From Neocallimastix lanati (nom. inval.) (taxonomy: Eukaryota > Neocallimastigomycota > Neocallimastigomycetes > Neocallimastigales > Neocallimastigaceae), in the NCBI GenBank assembly GCA_016946835.1, contig JACVTC010000213.1:1-64000 (forward strand): a stretch of 64,000 bases of DNA. The letters run 5' to 3'. A model generated the notes under the pieces. It saw only the letters and a list, made by a program, of their open reading frames with translations, made no database searches and was not told where the DNA came from. Shown one piece after another: positions 1-13,618 of this stretch (positions are counted from its first letter, which is position 1; each line of letters begins with the position of its first letter). A program made the translations under genes and the position numbers.

Positions 1-1582
1 TAAAATCATTTTAATATGGATAATTAGCTTTTTTTTTTTTTTTTATTTTTATTTTTAAATTTTTTCTTTTTCTTTTTAGTTTGATATAAAAAAAAATATT
101 ATGATAGTAGTTAAATGAGTTTCCCTTTTAAACCATTTTTTTCTTTTAAAATATTATATTTTATTTCTTCTTTGTCTTATTGGGTTAGTATTTTTTTTCA
201 TCGTATTAAAATCTCTTGGCGGTAATTTTATAGTTCTATTTAATATAGCACTTCTTGTTTGGCCGAAATAAATTATTTACATTGTGTTGAATTACCATTG
301 AAAAAACCATTGGAATAATTACGAATATTATAAGAATAAAAATAAAATTTTTGTTTCTTAAGAAATTCATTTTGTTTTTTTTAAAGACTATAATAAAAAA
401 AAAAAATATTAGAAAGATATTTAATAATTTTAATTATATTATATGTTCTATATATTTACTTTACATTTAATATAATTTATGTTTCTATTCCTTTTTATTA
501 TTACTATTAATATATTAAATATAATATTTATTATCTTTTTTTATTATATGAAAATAAAAAAAAAAATTGAAATTTTCTTTCATTTATATATATAAATTTT
601 TTTTTTTTTGATAAAATAATTCATTAATGGTATTATTAAGTTTAATGTATTTTTTTTTTTTGATAATTGGTATATAAATTTTTGAAATTAAAATATAAAA
701 TTTATTAAAATTTAAAATTTTTTTTCATTTTTTATTTATTTATTTATTTATTTATTTAATTAAAATAATTATAAAACTAATATAATAATTTTTTAAAATT
801 AATAATTTCATTAAAAAAAAAAAAATTTTTTTGAATTAATTATTAATACTAATAATAATTAAATAATTAAAATTAAATATTAAATTGTATTAATTTCTTA
901 AATATCTTGAATATAGATGAATATGCCTTTTGAATTTTTTTTTTTTTTTTTTTTTAGTTTCTTAATTAAGATTTATATATATGATTTCATTACTTTCATT
1001 TATTCTTTCTTATCTATTTTTTTTCATTTTAATAAAATAACTAATTAATAATGCTTAATTTAATGAAAATTTTACAATTAATAAATAAATTTTGGAAATT
1101 AAAAATATTATTTAATAATTATTTTAAATTTTATATCATTTTTTTTTTTTTTTATAAGCAATAAGAAATTATTATTAAAATAAAAAATAATATTTCTTTA
1201 CAATTTCATTAAAAAAATTCACATAATTTGTTTTTGTATGAGTTTTTAGTATTATTTAAGTGTATGTTTTGTATGTGAATAGTAATTTTTATCCTTGATC
1301 TATTTAATATTAATCTAGATTTTTTCAAATTATAATAATTATATATATATAAAAAAAAAAAAAAAAAAAACTATAATTAATAATAAATATCCAATAACAA
1401 TATAGAGAATTAAAATAGTAAATTTTTAATAAGAAGATTTTTAATAAATTTTTTTTATTAATTTTTATATATATATATATTTATTTATTTCAAATGATTC
1501 ATATTAAAAAAAAAATATTTAGGCAATACGCCTCTAGGTCAATTTTATATTATTTTATGTATTATATTTGATGAAAGTCTTT

Positions 1583-1629
<47 letters not shown>

Positions 1630-1764
1630 CAATCTATTAAATACTTATTTGTTTATATAAATATAACAGTTAAGAAATAAAAAAAAAAAAAACAATTTTT
1701 TTTATTTTTAAAAAATTCATAATATTTCTTATAGTAAATATTATGATATATAATAATAATTAAA

Positions 1765-1797
<33 letters not shown>

Positions 1798-1911
1798 TAC
1801 GGTTTAAATAGCATCTTTAATAGTATCTCTAATGATATATATAATAATAAAATTTCTAAAAAAAATTTTGTTATATATAAATATATTTTTATTGAAATAT
1901 GTGATGATACT
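1..1911. other. A+T-rich noncoding stretch
   Basis: No coding signal is visible on either strand. The stretch holds many poly(A) and poly(T) runs, the longest a run of about 40 A at 1587-1627, TATA dinucleotide tracts near 1767-1797, and short TTTA tracts near 735-760. No gene, RNA or known repeat was recognised before the solo LTR at 1912. Confidence 0.7.
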
Positions 1912-2275
1912 TGATATAAAACAAATATGTGTAGCAACATATTTAAATATTTAATAATAATTATTAAATATTAAAATTTATATCTTTTTGATAATAATTT
2001 ATTTTATTTTATTTTTTATTTCAATATGTATTATTGTAATTATAATATAGTTCTACATATTAGAATATATAATTAATATATTTCCTATTTCATATAAATA
2101 GATTAAATTATTTATATTAGAAATAGTGAACTCTCTTGTAAAATTTTAGGAATTAGAATTATTATTTTAATTATAAGACGAATATTATAATTTTATTAAT
2201 AAATTTTACTAAACAACCATTATTTAAAAAAACTCACTGCTTATAAATTATTGCACATAAAAGTCCCTCATATCA
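1912..2275 (+). mobile_element. solo LTR of a gypsy-type element
   Basis: This 364-bp segment starts TGATATAAAAC and ends CATATCA, so it has TG...CA termini with a short inverted TGATAT/ATATCA end. It is flanked by the 4-bp direct repeat TACT (1908-1911 and 2276-2279), the expected target duplication. Read on the opposite strand it matches 51752-52137 over almost its whole length. Its first bases also match the start of the 3' LTR at 18477. The TGATATAAAAC end is the 5' end of the LTR if its orientation matches the gypsy element at 15940-18454. No internal coding sequence is attached, so it is most simply a solo LTR left by recombination. Confidence 0.8.
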
Positions 2276-2328
2276 TACTAATAATCATATGATTTTACTA
2301 TAAATATTAACAAATTATTAATTGTTTG

Positions 2329-2363
<35 letters not shown>

Positions 2364-2659
2364 GTAAATAAGTAAATAAGTAAATAAATAAATAAATAAA
2401 TAAATAAGTAAATAAATAAATAAATAAATAAAAATATTATTATTATTATTTTATATAATAATATGTTATTGATATCTAATTATTTGTTATTTCAAAAATT
2501 ATATCCACAAAAATAATAAACATTTCATGATAAAGTAAAAAAAAAAAAAAAGGAATTATTTAATTTTAATTATAATATTATTTATAATTTTTTAATTACA
2601 TAATAAATATTCGATATAAATTTTATAATATTCAATAGTTAAAATTAAATAAATAAAAT

Positions 2660-2690
<31 letters not shown>

Positions 2691-2697
2691 CAAAATT
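2276..2697. other. noncoding, with AAAT microsatellite
   Basis: This holds an imperfect AAAT tetranucleotide array at about 2331-2432, with some AAGT units mixed in. Poly(A) and (TA)n tracts follow. I see no gene. Confidence 0.7.
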
Positions 2698-3640
2698 CTA
2701 AATATACATAAATTCAGAAATTTTAAGCCATGAAATAATGAGTTCATGTCGATGTTCAAGTTTTTTCATCAAATTCTTTAATTATTTCTTCAACTTTTTA
2801 TAAGGATTAATTAAAGTCCAATTATAAAATTTAATATCGTTTATGTCAGTACTAATTTCTTTTTTATTTTTTAAAGTAAAAATACCATCCATGATTTGTT
2901 CTATAGAATAGCATAAGTAAAGATGAATGAGTAAATGGACATTGATACATATTAGGTATCTCTGTTTCATTTAAACCATGAATTTCTAATTCCTTTATTT
3001 CATCTTTAGATAGTTCTCTGACTGGTTCTCTTGCTTTTCTTATTTCATTGCTATAACCTTTATAATATAATGTAGTTATGGAATATTTAACAATACTCAT
3101 TTTTGTTGCTATGTTAATATTGTCACTTTCTGAACCAGCTTTATGGACACCAATAATTTTTCATATCTCTATTTAATAATGGAGAACCAGAAGAACCTCC
3201 ATCTGTTGATGCTGTATGAAAAATAACTGAAACCAGAAGAAGATTTTATATATCCTGTAGCGAAAGATAATTTTTTTTTTAGGATATTGAAAAATGTAAG
3301 TAAACCTGTCATCATCACAATAATCATCATCATCACATGGATCAAGGAAAATTTCAGGATTTTTGGAATAAATATCATCAGATAATTGAATAAATGTAAT
3401 ATCAATAAATTCGGAAGTAAATATAAAAGTATTATTTAGTTTAATAATAAAAGAATCTTCCTTTTCGTTTGAACTAATTTTAACTACGTCATTATTTTTA
3501 AAATAATCTGAATTAAGTACATGATTATTTGTTATTAATCCATAGAGTGGTTTTTGTTCTGATGGTATTGATAGTTTTATAAAAAATCCAGTTCCTCCAG
3601 ATTTAGGTCCTAAATTAATAGATATTATTATTGGATATAA
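2698..3640 (-). pseudogene. broken trypsin-like serine protease
   Basis: Read on the minus strand, pieces in different frames assemble into one trypsin-like (chymotrypsin-fold) peptidase. In order these are a GTGFFIKL strand, LITNNHVL carrying the catalytic His (about 3525-3545), a FIDITFIQL segment carrying the catalytic Asp (about 3385-3410), GGSSGSPLLN carrying the catalytic Ser (about 3170-3200), then GVHKAGS. A C-terminal tail rich in charged residues follows, ending near 2698. At least four frame changes separate these blocks, several next to A or T runs, so no complete protein can be made. The open frame continues to 3757, but beyond about 3640 it is only the antisense of the polymerase relic, so I end the gene there. 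Trypsin-like domains of this style occur in fungal gene families; the biological substrate is unknown. Assembly indels could explain some of the breaks. Confidence 0.7.
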
Positions 3641-4650
3641 AACTTTTGGATTTGATAATAAATATTTAACACAAAGAGCAGGTGTGTACTTGAGCATTGA
3701 TAGGAAGGAGACACCATTCTCTGCTAGTCGAATTTTAAATAAACCATCCCAATTCAATAATTTAATGGCCGATGAAGTGGAATTATATATTCCGGTTCGT
3801 ATGGCTGTTGATATGTATAAGTATGCTAAATCCTTGAATTTGCCATCTTCAAATTTAAATTATGTTGCGGAGCAATTATTAAATAAACATAAAATAGATT
3901 TGCCTTATAAAGAAATGTTTAATTTAATCTATGAAAATACGGAAGAATCGTTACATAAAGTGGCAAAATACTGTATTATGGATTCGATATTGACATTGAA
4001 TATATTTAATGTTTCTCATCAGTGGATTCAACTTTTAGAAATAGCAAAAATATCAAGGAGTCCGTATTGAACGAAGTATATAGAACGGGCCAGAGCAAAA
4101 AATTTTCCAATTTGCTTTATAAATATTCTTACGACAATAATATATGTATTGATTTAGATCAATCAAATATTCAAGGGTATAAAGGAACAACGGTAATTGA
4201 ACCCAAATCAGGTGTGAATGATTATTGCACTATGCTAGATTTTACAAGTTTATATCCTAGTGTCATCATCACTCACAATATATGCTATACCACATTAATA
4301 GATAGTTCAAATATTGATAAATATCCCAAAGATCGTATCACCGAATTGACATTGGTGATAAAGTATATTATTACACTAAGAATCATATTGGTATTCTGCC
4401 ACAGATGATGAAAGTGCTTTTTATCAGAACGTGTACGATATAAAAATTTAATGAAGGTATCCTCCGGTACGGATTATATTATTTACGATAAACGACAATA
4501 TGCATTAAAAATTCAAGCAAACTCAATTTATGGATGTCCTTGGATCTAGCTCATTGAAATTCTTAAGATTTTTACCTGGTGCAGAATGTACCACCAGAAT
4601 GGGAAGAAATTACTTAAATAAAGCCTTTAGATTTGTACAATAACTTAAAG
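3620..4650 (+). pseudogene. giant-virus-type DNA polymerase B fragment
   Basis: Four blocks of a family B DNA polymerase lie in order on the plus strand. They are an Exo II motif (GYKTFGFD, about 3632-3655), an Exo III motif (YCIMDSILTL, near 3970-4000), the polymerase motif A (DFTSLYPS, near 4240-4263) and motif B (KIQANSIYG, near 4508-4534). A GAECTTRMGR block follows. The reading frame breaks near 4066, 4340, 4425 and 4545 and ends in a stop near 4641. The N-terminal half and motif C (YxDTDS), which carries the other catalytic aspartates, are absent. The exonuclease-to-palm spacing and the segment before motif A resemble polymerases of nucleocytoplasmic large DNA viruses more than a cellular delta or zeta enzyme. 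That assignment is inference, supported by RPB2 and D5 relics of the same type in this window. The 5' end overlaps the protease relic on the other strand, which marks a rearrangement junction. Confidence 0.8.
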
Positions 4651-5351
4651 GAAAAAAGTCTAAAAGATAAAAATATTATTGTACCAAAGTTAGATTATAA
4701 TTAATATTATAATCATTATGAGAGAAAAGGTTTAATAAATTTATTAAAAATCTTATAGTGAAGAGATAACTAAACAGCTTTAAAATTTAATATAAATATT
4801 TGAATAAAAATTTTTATTAATATTGAGTTATTTTTATAAAACCTTTAATAATAATTACAATTAATTGTATAAAATAAGATAAAAGCAAAATGTATAATAA
4901 AAATTAAAATAAAAAGTACAAGTATAATGTTTTACTTTTTATGATTTTATTTAGATATTATTTATTTAATTTTATTTTTTCATGTGGTACAAATTTTATA
5001 TTTTACATAAAATGTTTTTTAAAAAAAAAAGGCATTGCCATTACTATAATATTTTTATAATTTCATTAATCCTATTAAATTTTTATTATATTTTATTATT
5101 ATTACCTTAATTTATAAAATATATATATATGTATTTAATCTACTCTAATTAATATTTCTTGTTTTAATCTAGTATATTTTTTTAAAAATATAATTTAAAT
5201 TTTTATGTATATAAATATAACTAAGATTTATATATAATAATTTTAAATAATATATGTAAAAATAGTTTATATCTTTATATATATATATTTTTTTAAAAAA
5301 ATAAAAACTATATAACTTTAAAATTAAAAACCTAAAACTAAGCCTTAATCT
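4651..5351. other. A+T-rich noncoding stretch
   Basis: No motif or coding pattern was recognised. The polymerase relic has faded out by 4650, and only short A/T runs and (TA)n tracts are seen. Confidence 0.6.
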
Positions 5352-5569
5352 AGCATATAATTGAAAGTTTAGCAAAGAATGATGAATTAAAGGAAAAAAT
5401 ATTTGTAGAAGAAATAAATACAAATGAAATTTCTTTGGTAACCTTAAAAGAAGGTTCAATTGATACTGCTGTTAATAAAAATATTCAACAAGATAAATCA
5501 AAGAAAGTTTTTAGTTTAAAAAAATTTTTTCGTTTTAGAAAAAATAAAATAAATAGTGTTAAAAAATAA
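5352..5569 (+). pseudogene. unidentified C-terminal coding fragment
   Basis: An open frame of about 72 codons runs from an in-frame TAG at 5350 to a TAA at about 5567-5569. There is no ATG near its start. Its base composition is less skewed than the flanks, with codons for Glu, Asn, Ser, Val and Asp spread evenly. It ends in a basic tail (KKFFRFRKNKINSVKK). That looks like the last part of a real protein rather than random A+T sequence. A TCTAG just before it could be a 3' splice site or simply the stop. I do not recognise the protein. Confidence 0.3.
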
Positions 5570-5763
5570 TATATATATTAAATATATATAATAAATAATA
5601 TCACACAAATATAATAATAATAATGATAATAAAAGTTATAAATTTTGGCAAAAACAAAATTAGATAATTTTTATAAAGATAATAATAATATATATAATAT
5701 TTACTTTTCTTTATTTTTTTTTTAAAAAAAATAATTAAAAAATAAAAAAAAAAAAAAAAAAAA

Positions 5764-5806
5764 AACGATAATATAAATGAAATAATACATATTTCTCATC
5801 AAAATG

Positions 5807-5864
<58 letters not shown>

Positions 5865-5933
5865 GAAATGGTAATTACAAGGAAAATAAAAGTTTTCGTT
5901 TGGAAGGATGACAAGAACGAAAATTTATTTTGA
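5764..5933 (+). pseudogene. short Lys-rich coding-like remnant
   Basis: An open stretch reads a polar segment (NDNINEIIHISHQNEQQ), then a run of Lys codons from a poly(A) tract of about 50 bases, then a less biased segment (VFVWKDDKNENLF) ending at TGA 5931-5933. The last part is too varied in composition to be simple repeat. It may belong with the fragment ending at 5569, but the frame between them is closed. No function can be proposed. Confidence 0.2.
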
Positions 5934-6157
5934 CAATAAGTAAATTTACATATAATATTACTAATATATTATTAGCAATATTAAAAAAATTAATAATAAT
6001 AATAATAGTTTTAAAAATTAATTAAAAATAATTTATTAAATCTAGATTATTATATGATTCATTATTTATATAACCATTTAAAATAATTTAATAATTCTTC
6101 TTTACTCAACAGTAATTTTTATCAATTACAATAAGAATAAAATAAAAACAAAAGGAA

Positions 6158-6203
<46 letters not shown>

Positions 6204-6483
6204 TTAAATAAAATAAAATAAAATAAAAAAAAAAAAAAATACAATAAAATAAAGTATAATAATAAATGTAAAAAAAAAAAAAAAATTAATAATAAAAAAA
6301 AATAAATATGAAAGATAAAAAAAAATTAATATATAAAAGAAGTGTAACATGAAAAATAAAGAGATTATAATAACTTTTTATTATTTTATTTTATTTTTAT
6401 TTTATTTTAATAAATAAATAAATAAATTAATTAAATACTAAAGTTTAATAATAATAATAATAATAATAGTTTTAAAAAAAAAC
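5934..6483. other. noncoding, with AAT microsatellites
   Basis: This holds an (AAT)n array at about 6160-6200 and another at about 6448-6467, AAAT tracts and A runs. No gene is seen. The last bases, AAAAAAAAC at 6475-6483, are repeated on the far side of the next element. Confidence 0.6.
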
Positions 6484-7073
6484 AGGGGAGGAGCATTTCG
6501 CAAAATTTCATTTCGGAAAGTTTCATTTCGGAAAATTTACATAAAAAGTTTCATTTCGCAAAATTTTTAATAAATAAATAAATTAATAATAAAATAAATA
6601 AATAATATATATAATTTAAATAAAAAACTAAATAAATAAAAATAAATATATAAAACTATAATAAATAAATAAATTTTAAAATTAAATTTTTAAAAAAAAA
6701 AATATATACATATATATATGGACATATATATATTAAATATACATTATATAATAAATATTCATTAGAATTAACGCTTTAAAAAAATAAAATATTTTATCAT
6801 ATGTTTTAAACGTTTTATAATTTTTTAAAATATATATAAGAATTTTATATATATAAAAAAAATAAGTATTAATAATAATTTAAAAGATGTAAAGGATAAT
6901 AATTTAAAATATAATTGTTAAATTTAAAATATAATTATTAAAAAAAATATTAAAAAATAATATTTAAATAATTAATTGATTATTTTACACCTTTTAAGTC
7001 CTTGCGCAGTATTTTAAAAATCTTAAATTGCTAATAAATTTTTTTAATAAAAGAAATATTTATAAATAATTCA

Positions 7074-7114
<41 letters not shown>

Positions 7115-7717
7115 TGAGGACATCATAAAAAAGGGAGTTAAAAGTAGCACAAAATTAGGATGATTTTAGGTGGTATCTATTTTTTTATTTTATATTATAT
7201 ATTATATATTTTATATTTTTTATTTTATATTTTTATTTTTATTTTATATTTTATATTTTTTTTTTATTTTATATTTTATATTTTATATTTTTATTTTATA
7301 TTTTTTATATTTTTTATATTTTTTTTTTATTTTTTATTTTATATTTTTTATTTTATATTTTTTTTATATTTTATACTTTATATTTTTTTTTTTTATTTTA
7401 TATTTTTATATTTTATACTTTATATTTTTTTTTTTATTTTATATTTTTATATTTTATATTTTATATTTTATATTTTATATTTTTTATTTTTTTTTTTTTA
7501 TTCTTTATTATTTATTTTATATTTTATATTTTATATTTTATAATTCTTTTTTTTTTATTTTTTTATTATTTATTTATTTATTTTATTATTTATTTATCTA
7601 TTTATTAAAATTTTGCGAAATGAAACTTTTCCGAAATGAAATTTTTGCGAAATGACACAAAAAATTTTGCGAAATGAAACTTTTCCGAAATGAATTTTTG
7701 CGAAATGACACACACTC
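6484..7717 (+). mobile_element. CATTTCG TIR element, copy 1
   Basis: The left end opens GGGGAGGAGCATTTCGC and continues with spaced CATTTCGG/CATTTCGC motifs to about 6570. The right end (about 7610-7717) carries the inverted motifs (GCGAAATG, CCGAAATG), doubled here, and closes CACACACTC. Inside is a conserved core at about 6960-7165 (containing TTTTAAGTCCTTGCGCAGTA and GATGAGGACATCATAAA) and a long TTTTATA-type tract at about 7180-7550. Two other copies exist at 18808-20150 and 25050-25966. A possible 9-bp flanking duplication (AAAAAAAAC at 6475-6483 and 7718-7726) would suit a Mutator-like element, but that sequence is low complexity. No transposase is encoded, so it is non-autonomous. Confidence 0.75.
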
Positions 7718-8241
7718 AAAAAAAACTATGTATTAATAATGTACAATACATAATATATTTTTGATTTTTTTATCCAATGATTATTTAGTATACATATAGT
7801 GTTAAATTTTAATAAATATAAATTATAATAATTTATAATTTTATACAAAATTAATGCTTTATAATAACAATAGAATATATAAATAAATTTTTAATTACAT
7901 AATTATATAATTAAAAGTTAAACTATTTTCATATTAATATATTTTATTTTATTTTTATTTATTTTTTTTTTTCTTTTAAAATATAAATTAATAAAACAAC
8001 CATTTTATATATATATTTCAAAAAAGAAAATTAAAGTATATATAATAGTGGGGAGTCAATTAAATTATAAAAAATAAGATAATAATATAAAATTGTTGAT
8101 TAAAATAAAAAGGAAGGGAAAAATAAACAATAATACCATTATTTTTTTGTTTAATATATTATAATTTTAAAATATATATATATTTATATATAAAACATCA
8201 ATATACATTTTTATTTTACGGAAAAGAAATAAATATCCAAA
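7718..8241 (+). promoter_or_regulatory. upstream region of coatomer gamma
   Basis: This is the only candidate promoter and 5' leader for the gene starting at 8242. It is A+T-rich with A and T runs and (TA)n tracts near 8175-8190. No distinctive TATA box or transcription-factor site stands out from the background. The base context of the ATG (CAAAATGATGATG) is A-rich, as is usual in A+T-rich fungi. Confidence 0.4.
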
Positions 8242-11200
8242 ATGATGATGCAAAAAAAAGATGAAGATACAGGTGAATAAATAAATTTGATTTAATAATA
8301 AAATAATAATAAAATTAATAAATTGTAATTTTCAATTTTAATATGAAAACAAGGAATTAATATAAATAAACAAAAATAAAATTTATCCGTCAAATCAATA
8401 TTCTAAATAAAAAAATAATGATAAAAATTAAATAAATTTAAATAATTATAAAATAAAGAATAATTAAAATATTCAATGATTAGTATATTTAAAAAATGAT
8501 AGAAGAATTAATAAAATAATACTGGGATTTTTAAAAAATTTAATGACTTAAGTAATATATATTCGAAATTTATTGTTACAAAAGAAAAACATACAAGTCA
8601 ATAAATTATAGATAAAATTTTTATTGTAATTAAAATCAAAAATCAAAATATATATATTAATTTATTTAGATTAAAATGGATTAATTGATATATTAAAAAT
8701 TAATTATATAACTTATACTCTATGTACTATTTATTATTATTATTATTATATTCGATTATTCAAATATTTCAAAATAATATAATAATGAAACCAAAAATAA
8801 ATAAAAACTAAATATATATATTTTATAAAATAATATTTTATTTTATGTATACATATATATATCAATTATTATTAAAATATTATTATAATCATATAATAAT
8901 GCACAAAAATAATATAATAAATTATATCATATAAGATGGAGATATGTTCCAAAGAATTGATAAAAGTACAGTTTTACAAGAAGCTCGTGCTTTCAATGAA
9001 TATCCAATAAATCCAAAAAAATGTCAACAAATTTTAACAAAAATCTTATACCTTCTTGCTCACTCTGAAGTTTTTGCAACAGCTGAAGCTACTGAAACTT
9101 TCTTCTCCATTACAAAATTATTCCAATCAAAGGATGTAAGTTTTTATAATCAATTAATAAAGTAGTAAAATAAAATTGGATTTCTCTGTTTTGTTTATAA
9201 ATTTCAAAAAATAGATTTTAAAATTTTATTTCATTAATTTTTAAATAAGACTAGATAATAAGTTAATAAACTCAAATAAAAATAAAATTATGAAATAACA
9301 ATTTTAGATAATAATTAATTAATTAATTTATAATTATTATTGTTTTTATCAATACATTAAAATTAAGATTTCTTTAAGACAAATGGTTTATTTAACTATT
9401 AAGGAATTATCAACAATTGCTGAAGATGTTATTATGGTTACTTCTAGTTTAGTAAAAGATATTAATTCAACTTCAGAAACTATATATCGTGCTAATGCTA
9501 TTCGTGCTTTATGCAAAATTACAGATGTATGTATATTAAAATGAGAATTTTTTAAATTTATTATTTAAAAAAATAATGATATAAAAAAAATAAAAAAATA
9601 ATTTTATTTTAATGAAATAAATATTTAAATATATATAAATGTAGAGCTCAATGCTTCAAAGTATTGAACGTTTCTTAAAACAAGCTATTGTAGACAGAAA
9701 TCCAAGTGTTTCTAGTGCAGCTCTTGTTTCATCTCATCATTTATTCAATAAAAATAAGGAAGTTGTTAAAAGGTGGATTAATGAAGTTCAAGAAGCTTCA
9801 AATAGTAGAGGTTTGGCCACACAATACCATGCTATTGGTTTAATGTATTTAATTAAACAACATGATAGAATGGCTGTTATAAAAATGATTCAAAATTATT
9901 CTTCTGGACTTCGTTCACCATATGCATACTGTATGTTAGTTAGATATATTGCTAAAATATTAGATGAAGAAGATATTGATGGGTTCGTTTTTAATTATCT
10001 ATAATTTATTATATTGAAATAAAATTTTTATATAAATTAATTTTTTGGATATTAATATTTATATATATTATAATATATTATTAATATATAACAGTAATTA
10101 ATTAAAATATATAAAATAATGTTTTTATTTTAATTTTTTTTTTTTTTTTTATAACTACTAGTAATGCTAGAGGATTATATGAAATTTTAGAAGGATTCTT
10201 AAGACATAAAAATGATATGATCGTTTATGAAGCTGCTAGATCAATATGTAATATGAAAAATGTTACATCTAAGGAATTATATCCGGCGGTCTCAGGTATT
10301 TTAAATAATTAAAAAAAATATATATATATTAATTTTTTATAATAATATAATTTTTTTTTCATTAAACTAAGTTTTAAACAAAATAAAATAAAATCATAAT
10401 AATAATAATAATAATAATTAATACCATAATTAGCTTTACAATTAATGCTTGTTAGTCCAAAGGTTCCATTAAGATTTGCAGCTATTCGTACCTTGAATAA
10501 ATTATCATTAACTCATCCACAAGCTATTGTTTCTTGTAATTTAGATATTGAAAATCTTATTACTGATTCCAACCGTAGTATTGCAACTTTTGCAATTACT
10601 ACTTTATTAAAGGTAAATTTTTAATTTTATTTATTTATTTATTTTGGTTCATTTATATATTTAGTTATATTATATATATATAATTATGAAATATCAATTT
10701 ATTAAAATTATTATTATTATTATTATTATTATTATTTTAATTATTTTGTCTTTTCGTTAAAAGACTGGTAATGAGGCTAGCGTTGATCGTTTAATGAAAC
10801 AAATTAGTGGTTTTATGTCTGAAATTTCTGATGAATTCAAAGTTATTGTTGTTGATGCTATTCGTGCTTTATGTTTAAAATTCCCACAAAAGCAAACTAT
10901 GATGTTGAATTTCTTAGCTAGTATTCTAAGGGATGAAGGTGGTTATGAATATAAGAAAACAATTGTTGATGCTATCTTTGATATTGTCCAAAGTATTCCA
11001 GAATCTAGAGAATTTGGTAATAATTGCTTTTTTATATATATATATATATATTATTATTATTATTTATTTTATAATTATATGATATTAAGTTAATATTAAT
11101 AATAATAATATAAAGTTAAATAATATCTCTTAATAAATTTCAAAAGTTAATACTTTAATTTTATTTTATTTAAATATTATAACATTAAATTCTTTGTTTA

Positions 11201-12397
11201 ATAGCATTCTCATATCTTTGTGAATTTATTGAGGATTGTGAATTTACTAAGCTTTCAGTTCGTATTCTTCATTTACTTGGTTCAGAAGGTCCAGAGGTTT
11301 CTCAACCATCACAATATATTAGATATATATATAATAGAATTATTTTAGAAAATTCTACTATTCGTGCAGCTGCTACTAGTGCTTTAGCTAAATTTGCTAT
11401 TAAAATACCAGAACTTCGTGAAAGAATTAAAGTTCTTTTAACAAGGTAATTTTTTAATATATATTTATTAAATTTAAATATAATTTAATATAATTAAACT
11501 ATTTTTAAAAATTTATTACCAAAAAGTTTAAAAAAAAAAAAAAAAATAAAATAATATATATAAATATATATATAATAATAATGATAATTAATTATTTCAT
11601 ATTATTTAATATATATTTTATTACAATATCTAAATTATAATAAGATGTCTTGAGGATGTTGATGATGAAGTTCGTGATCGTGCCTCATTATATCTTAGAA
11701 TATTAGATAATGAAGAATTATGTCAAAAATACATTGTTAATGGTAATATTTATTATTATAGTTATATTTTATTATTTTTTTTTATTTATATTATTAAATT
11801 ATTTAATTTACTCAAATAATTTAAAATTTAAATAATTTTTTTTTTTTTTTTTAATAAAAAATATTAAATAATATAATTTTATTTTATTTAATTTTATTTT
11901 ATTTATTTATTTCTTTACTTAAAATGAATATCAATAGAAAATACTTATTCTATGAACTACCTTGAAAGTAGCTTACAAGAATACATGGAAGATGAAGCTC
12001 TTCGTAAAACTGCATTTGATATTTCTAAGATTCCAATTATTACTAAGGCTCAAGAAAAGTCTGAACGTTTACGTATTAAGACAAAGACAGCTAGTATGTT
12101 AGCTTCTTCAGCTATGAGCTCTGCTAGAGAACCATCTCCAAAGAAGAGTGCTATAAGTGAAACTATTGATCCACAACAACAATATGCAATGGAAATGGAA
12201 GCTATTCCACAATTAGCTGCTTTAGGTAAATTATTCACATCTTCTACTTTAACTCCATTAACTGAATTAGAAACTGAATATGTTGTTGGTTGTATTAAAC
12301 ATATATTCCAAGAAGCAATTGTTTTCCAAGTAAGTTTAATTTATATCATATATATATAATAAATTGAATAATAAAAATCTATAATATTTATTACTAA

Positions 12398-12442
<45 letters not shown>

Positions 12443-13618
12443 TTATTTATTTTATTATTTAATTAATTAAATTACTAATATTTTATTGTATATATTTTAT
12501 ATATTCTCAAAATTTATTAGTTTAATTGTAGAAATACATTAAATGATTCAGTATTAGAAAATGTTAGCATTATTATGGATATTGCTTCACAAGATGATGA
12601 AAATATTGATTTATTACAACCGATGTTTTGCATTCCTTGTAAACAATTACTTTATGATCAACCAGAAAAGATTTACGTTGTCTATAAGAGACCTCAACAA
12701 TACACTCCATCAGGTATATACAAAAATAAAAAAAATTTTTTAATTTCTTATATTAATTTTAAAATTATATAAATATATAATATTTTTTTTTTAAAAAAAA
12801 AAAGAATGAAAAGATTATTATTATTACTAATATAAAAATTTTAAAATTTCAAAATATTAAATTATTAATTGATTCTACTTTTTTTAGTTACGTTCTCTTG
12901 TTTATTAAAATTCATTGTTAAGGATTGTGATCCTGCTACTGGTGAAATTGAGTCAGAAGGTTATGAAGATGAATATCAAGTAATTTTACCCCTTCTATTT
13001 ATTATATATATAAATGATTGTTTTTGAAAATTTTATTAATTTTTATAACTTTAAATTCTTAGCTTGAAGATTTAGATTTAAGTATTGGTGATTATGTTGC
13101 TCCGGCCTTCATAATTAATTTCCAAAAAGCTTATGATGAAATTGGTGATGCTAATGAAGTTGTTGAAACCTATATGTTAACTGCAGCTACATCAATAAAG
13201 AGTAAAGAAAATCAAAAATATAAACATTTTTTTTATTTTAATTTTATATATATATATATTTTTTAATGTTAGAATAATAAAAACTGATTTTTTATTAATA
13301 TAAGTAAATAAATTATAAATTATTATTATTAAATAATTTTATTAATATATATTTATAAAATATTTTAATTAACATAAAACAGAGGCTATTAATAGTGTTG
13401 TTGATATGTTAGGTATGACTCCATGTGAAAACTCTGATATAGTAGAAGATAGAGCTTCAACTCATGCTTTATTATTAGCTGGTACATTTGTAGGTGGAAT
13501 TCCATGTATTGCTCGTGCACGTATGATTTATGAATCTTCAACAGGTGTTACATTAGAATTAACAGTTCGTTCACCAGTCAGAGCTGTTTGTGAAATCTTA
13601 TCTAATGCAATTAATTAG
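8242..13618 (+). CDS. SEC21: coatomer subunit gamma (COPI coat)
   Basis: The gamma subunit of the COPI coat acts in retrograde Golgi-to-ER vesicle transport on the cytosolic Golgi face. I read 14 exons: 8242-8272, 8936-9135, 9368-9526, 9645-9982, 10162-10295, 10434-10612, 10764-11016, 11205-11445, 11645-11742, 11938-12329, 12521-12713, 12888-12979, 13063-13201 and 13383-13618. Every intron has GT...AG ends and the phases join without a break, giving 894 codons against roughly 870-900 in other eukaryotes. The adaptin-like HEAT-repeat trunk fills exons 2-9 (for example [55 protein letters not shown]). A low-complexity linker rich in Ala, Ser and Lys lies in exon 10. The C-terminal appendage domain follows ([37 protein letters not shown]). 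Splice sites are my reading from homology. It appears fully functional and contrasts with the broken genes around it. Confidence 0.96.

Noticed and set aside
3169-3405. Separate small gene on the minus strand
   Set aside because: It is one frame piece of the protease relic, not an independent gene.
3641-3757. N-terminal extension of the protease frame
   Set aside because: It is the antisense of polymerase Exo II/III sequence, so it is not part of the protease.
7160-7655. Long open frames of Phe, Tyr, Ile and Leu codons
   Set aside because: They run through the T-rich tract inside TIR copy 1 in two frames at once. Pure repeat translation.
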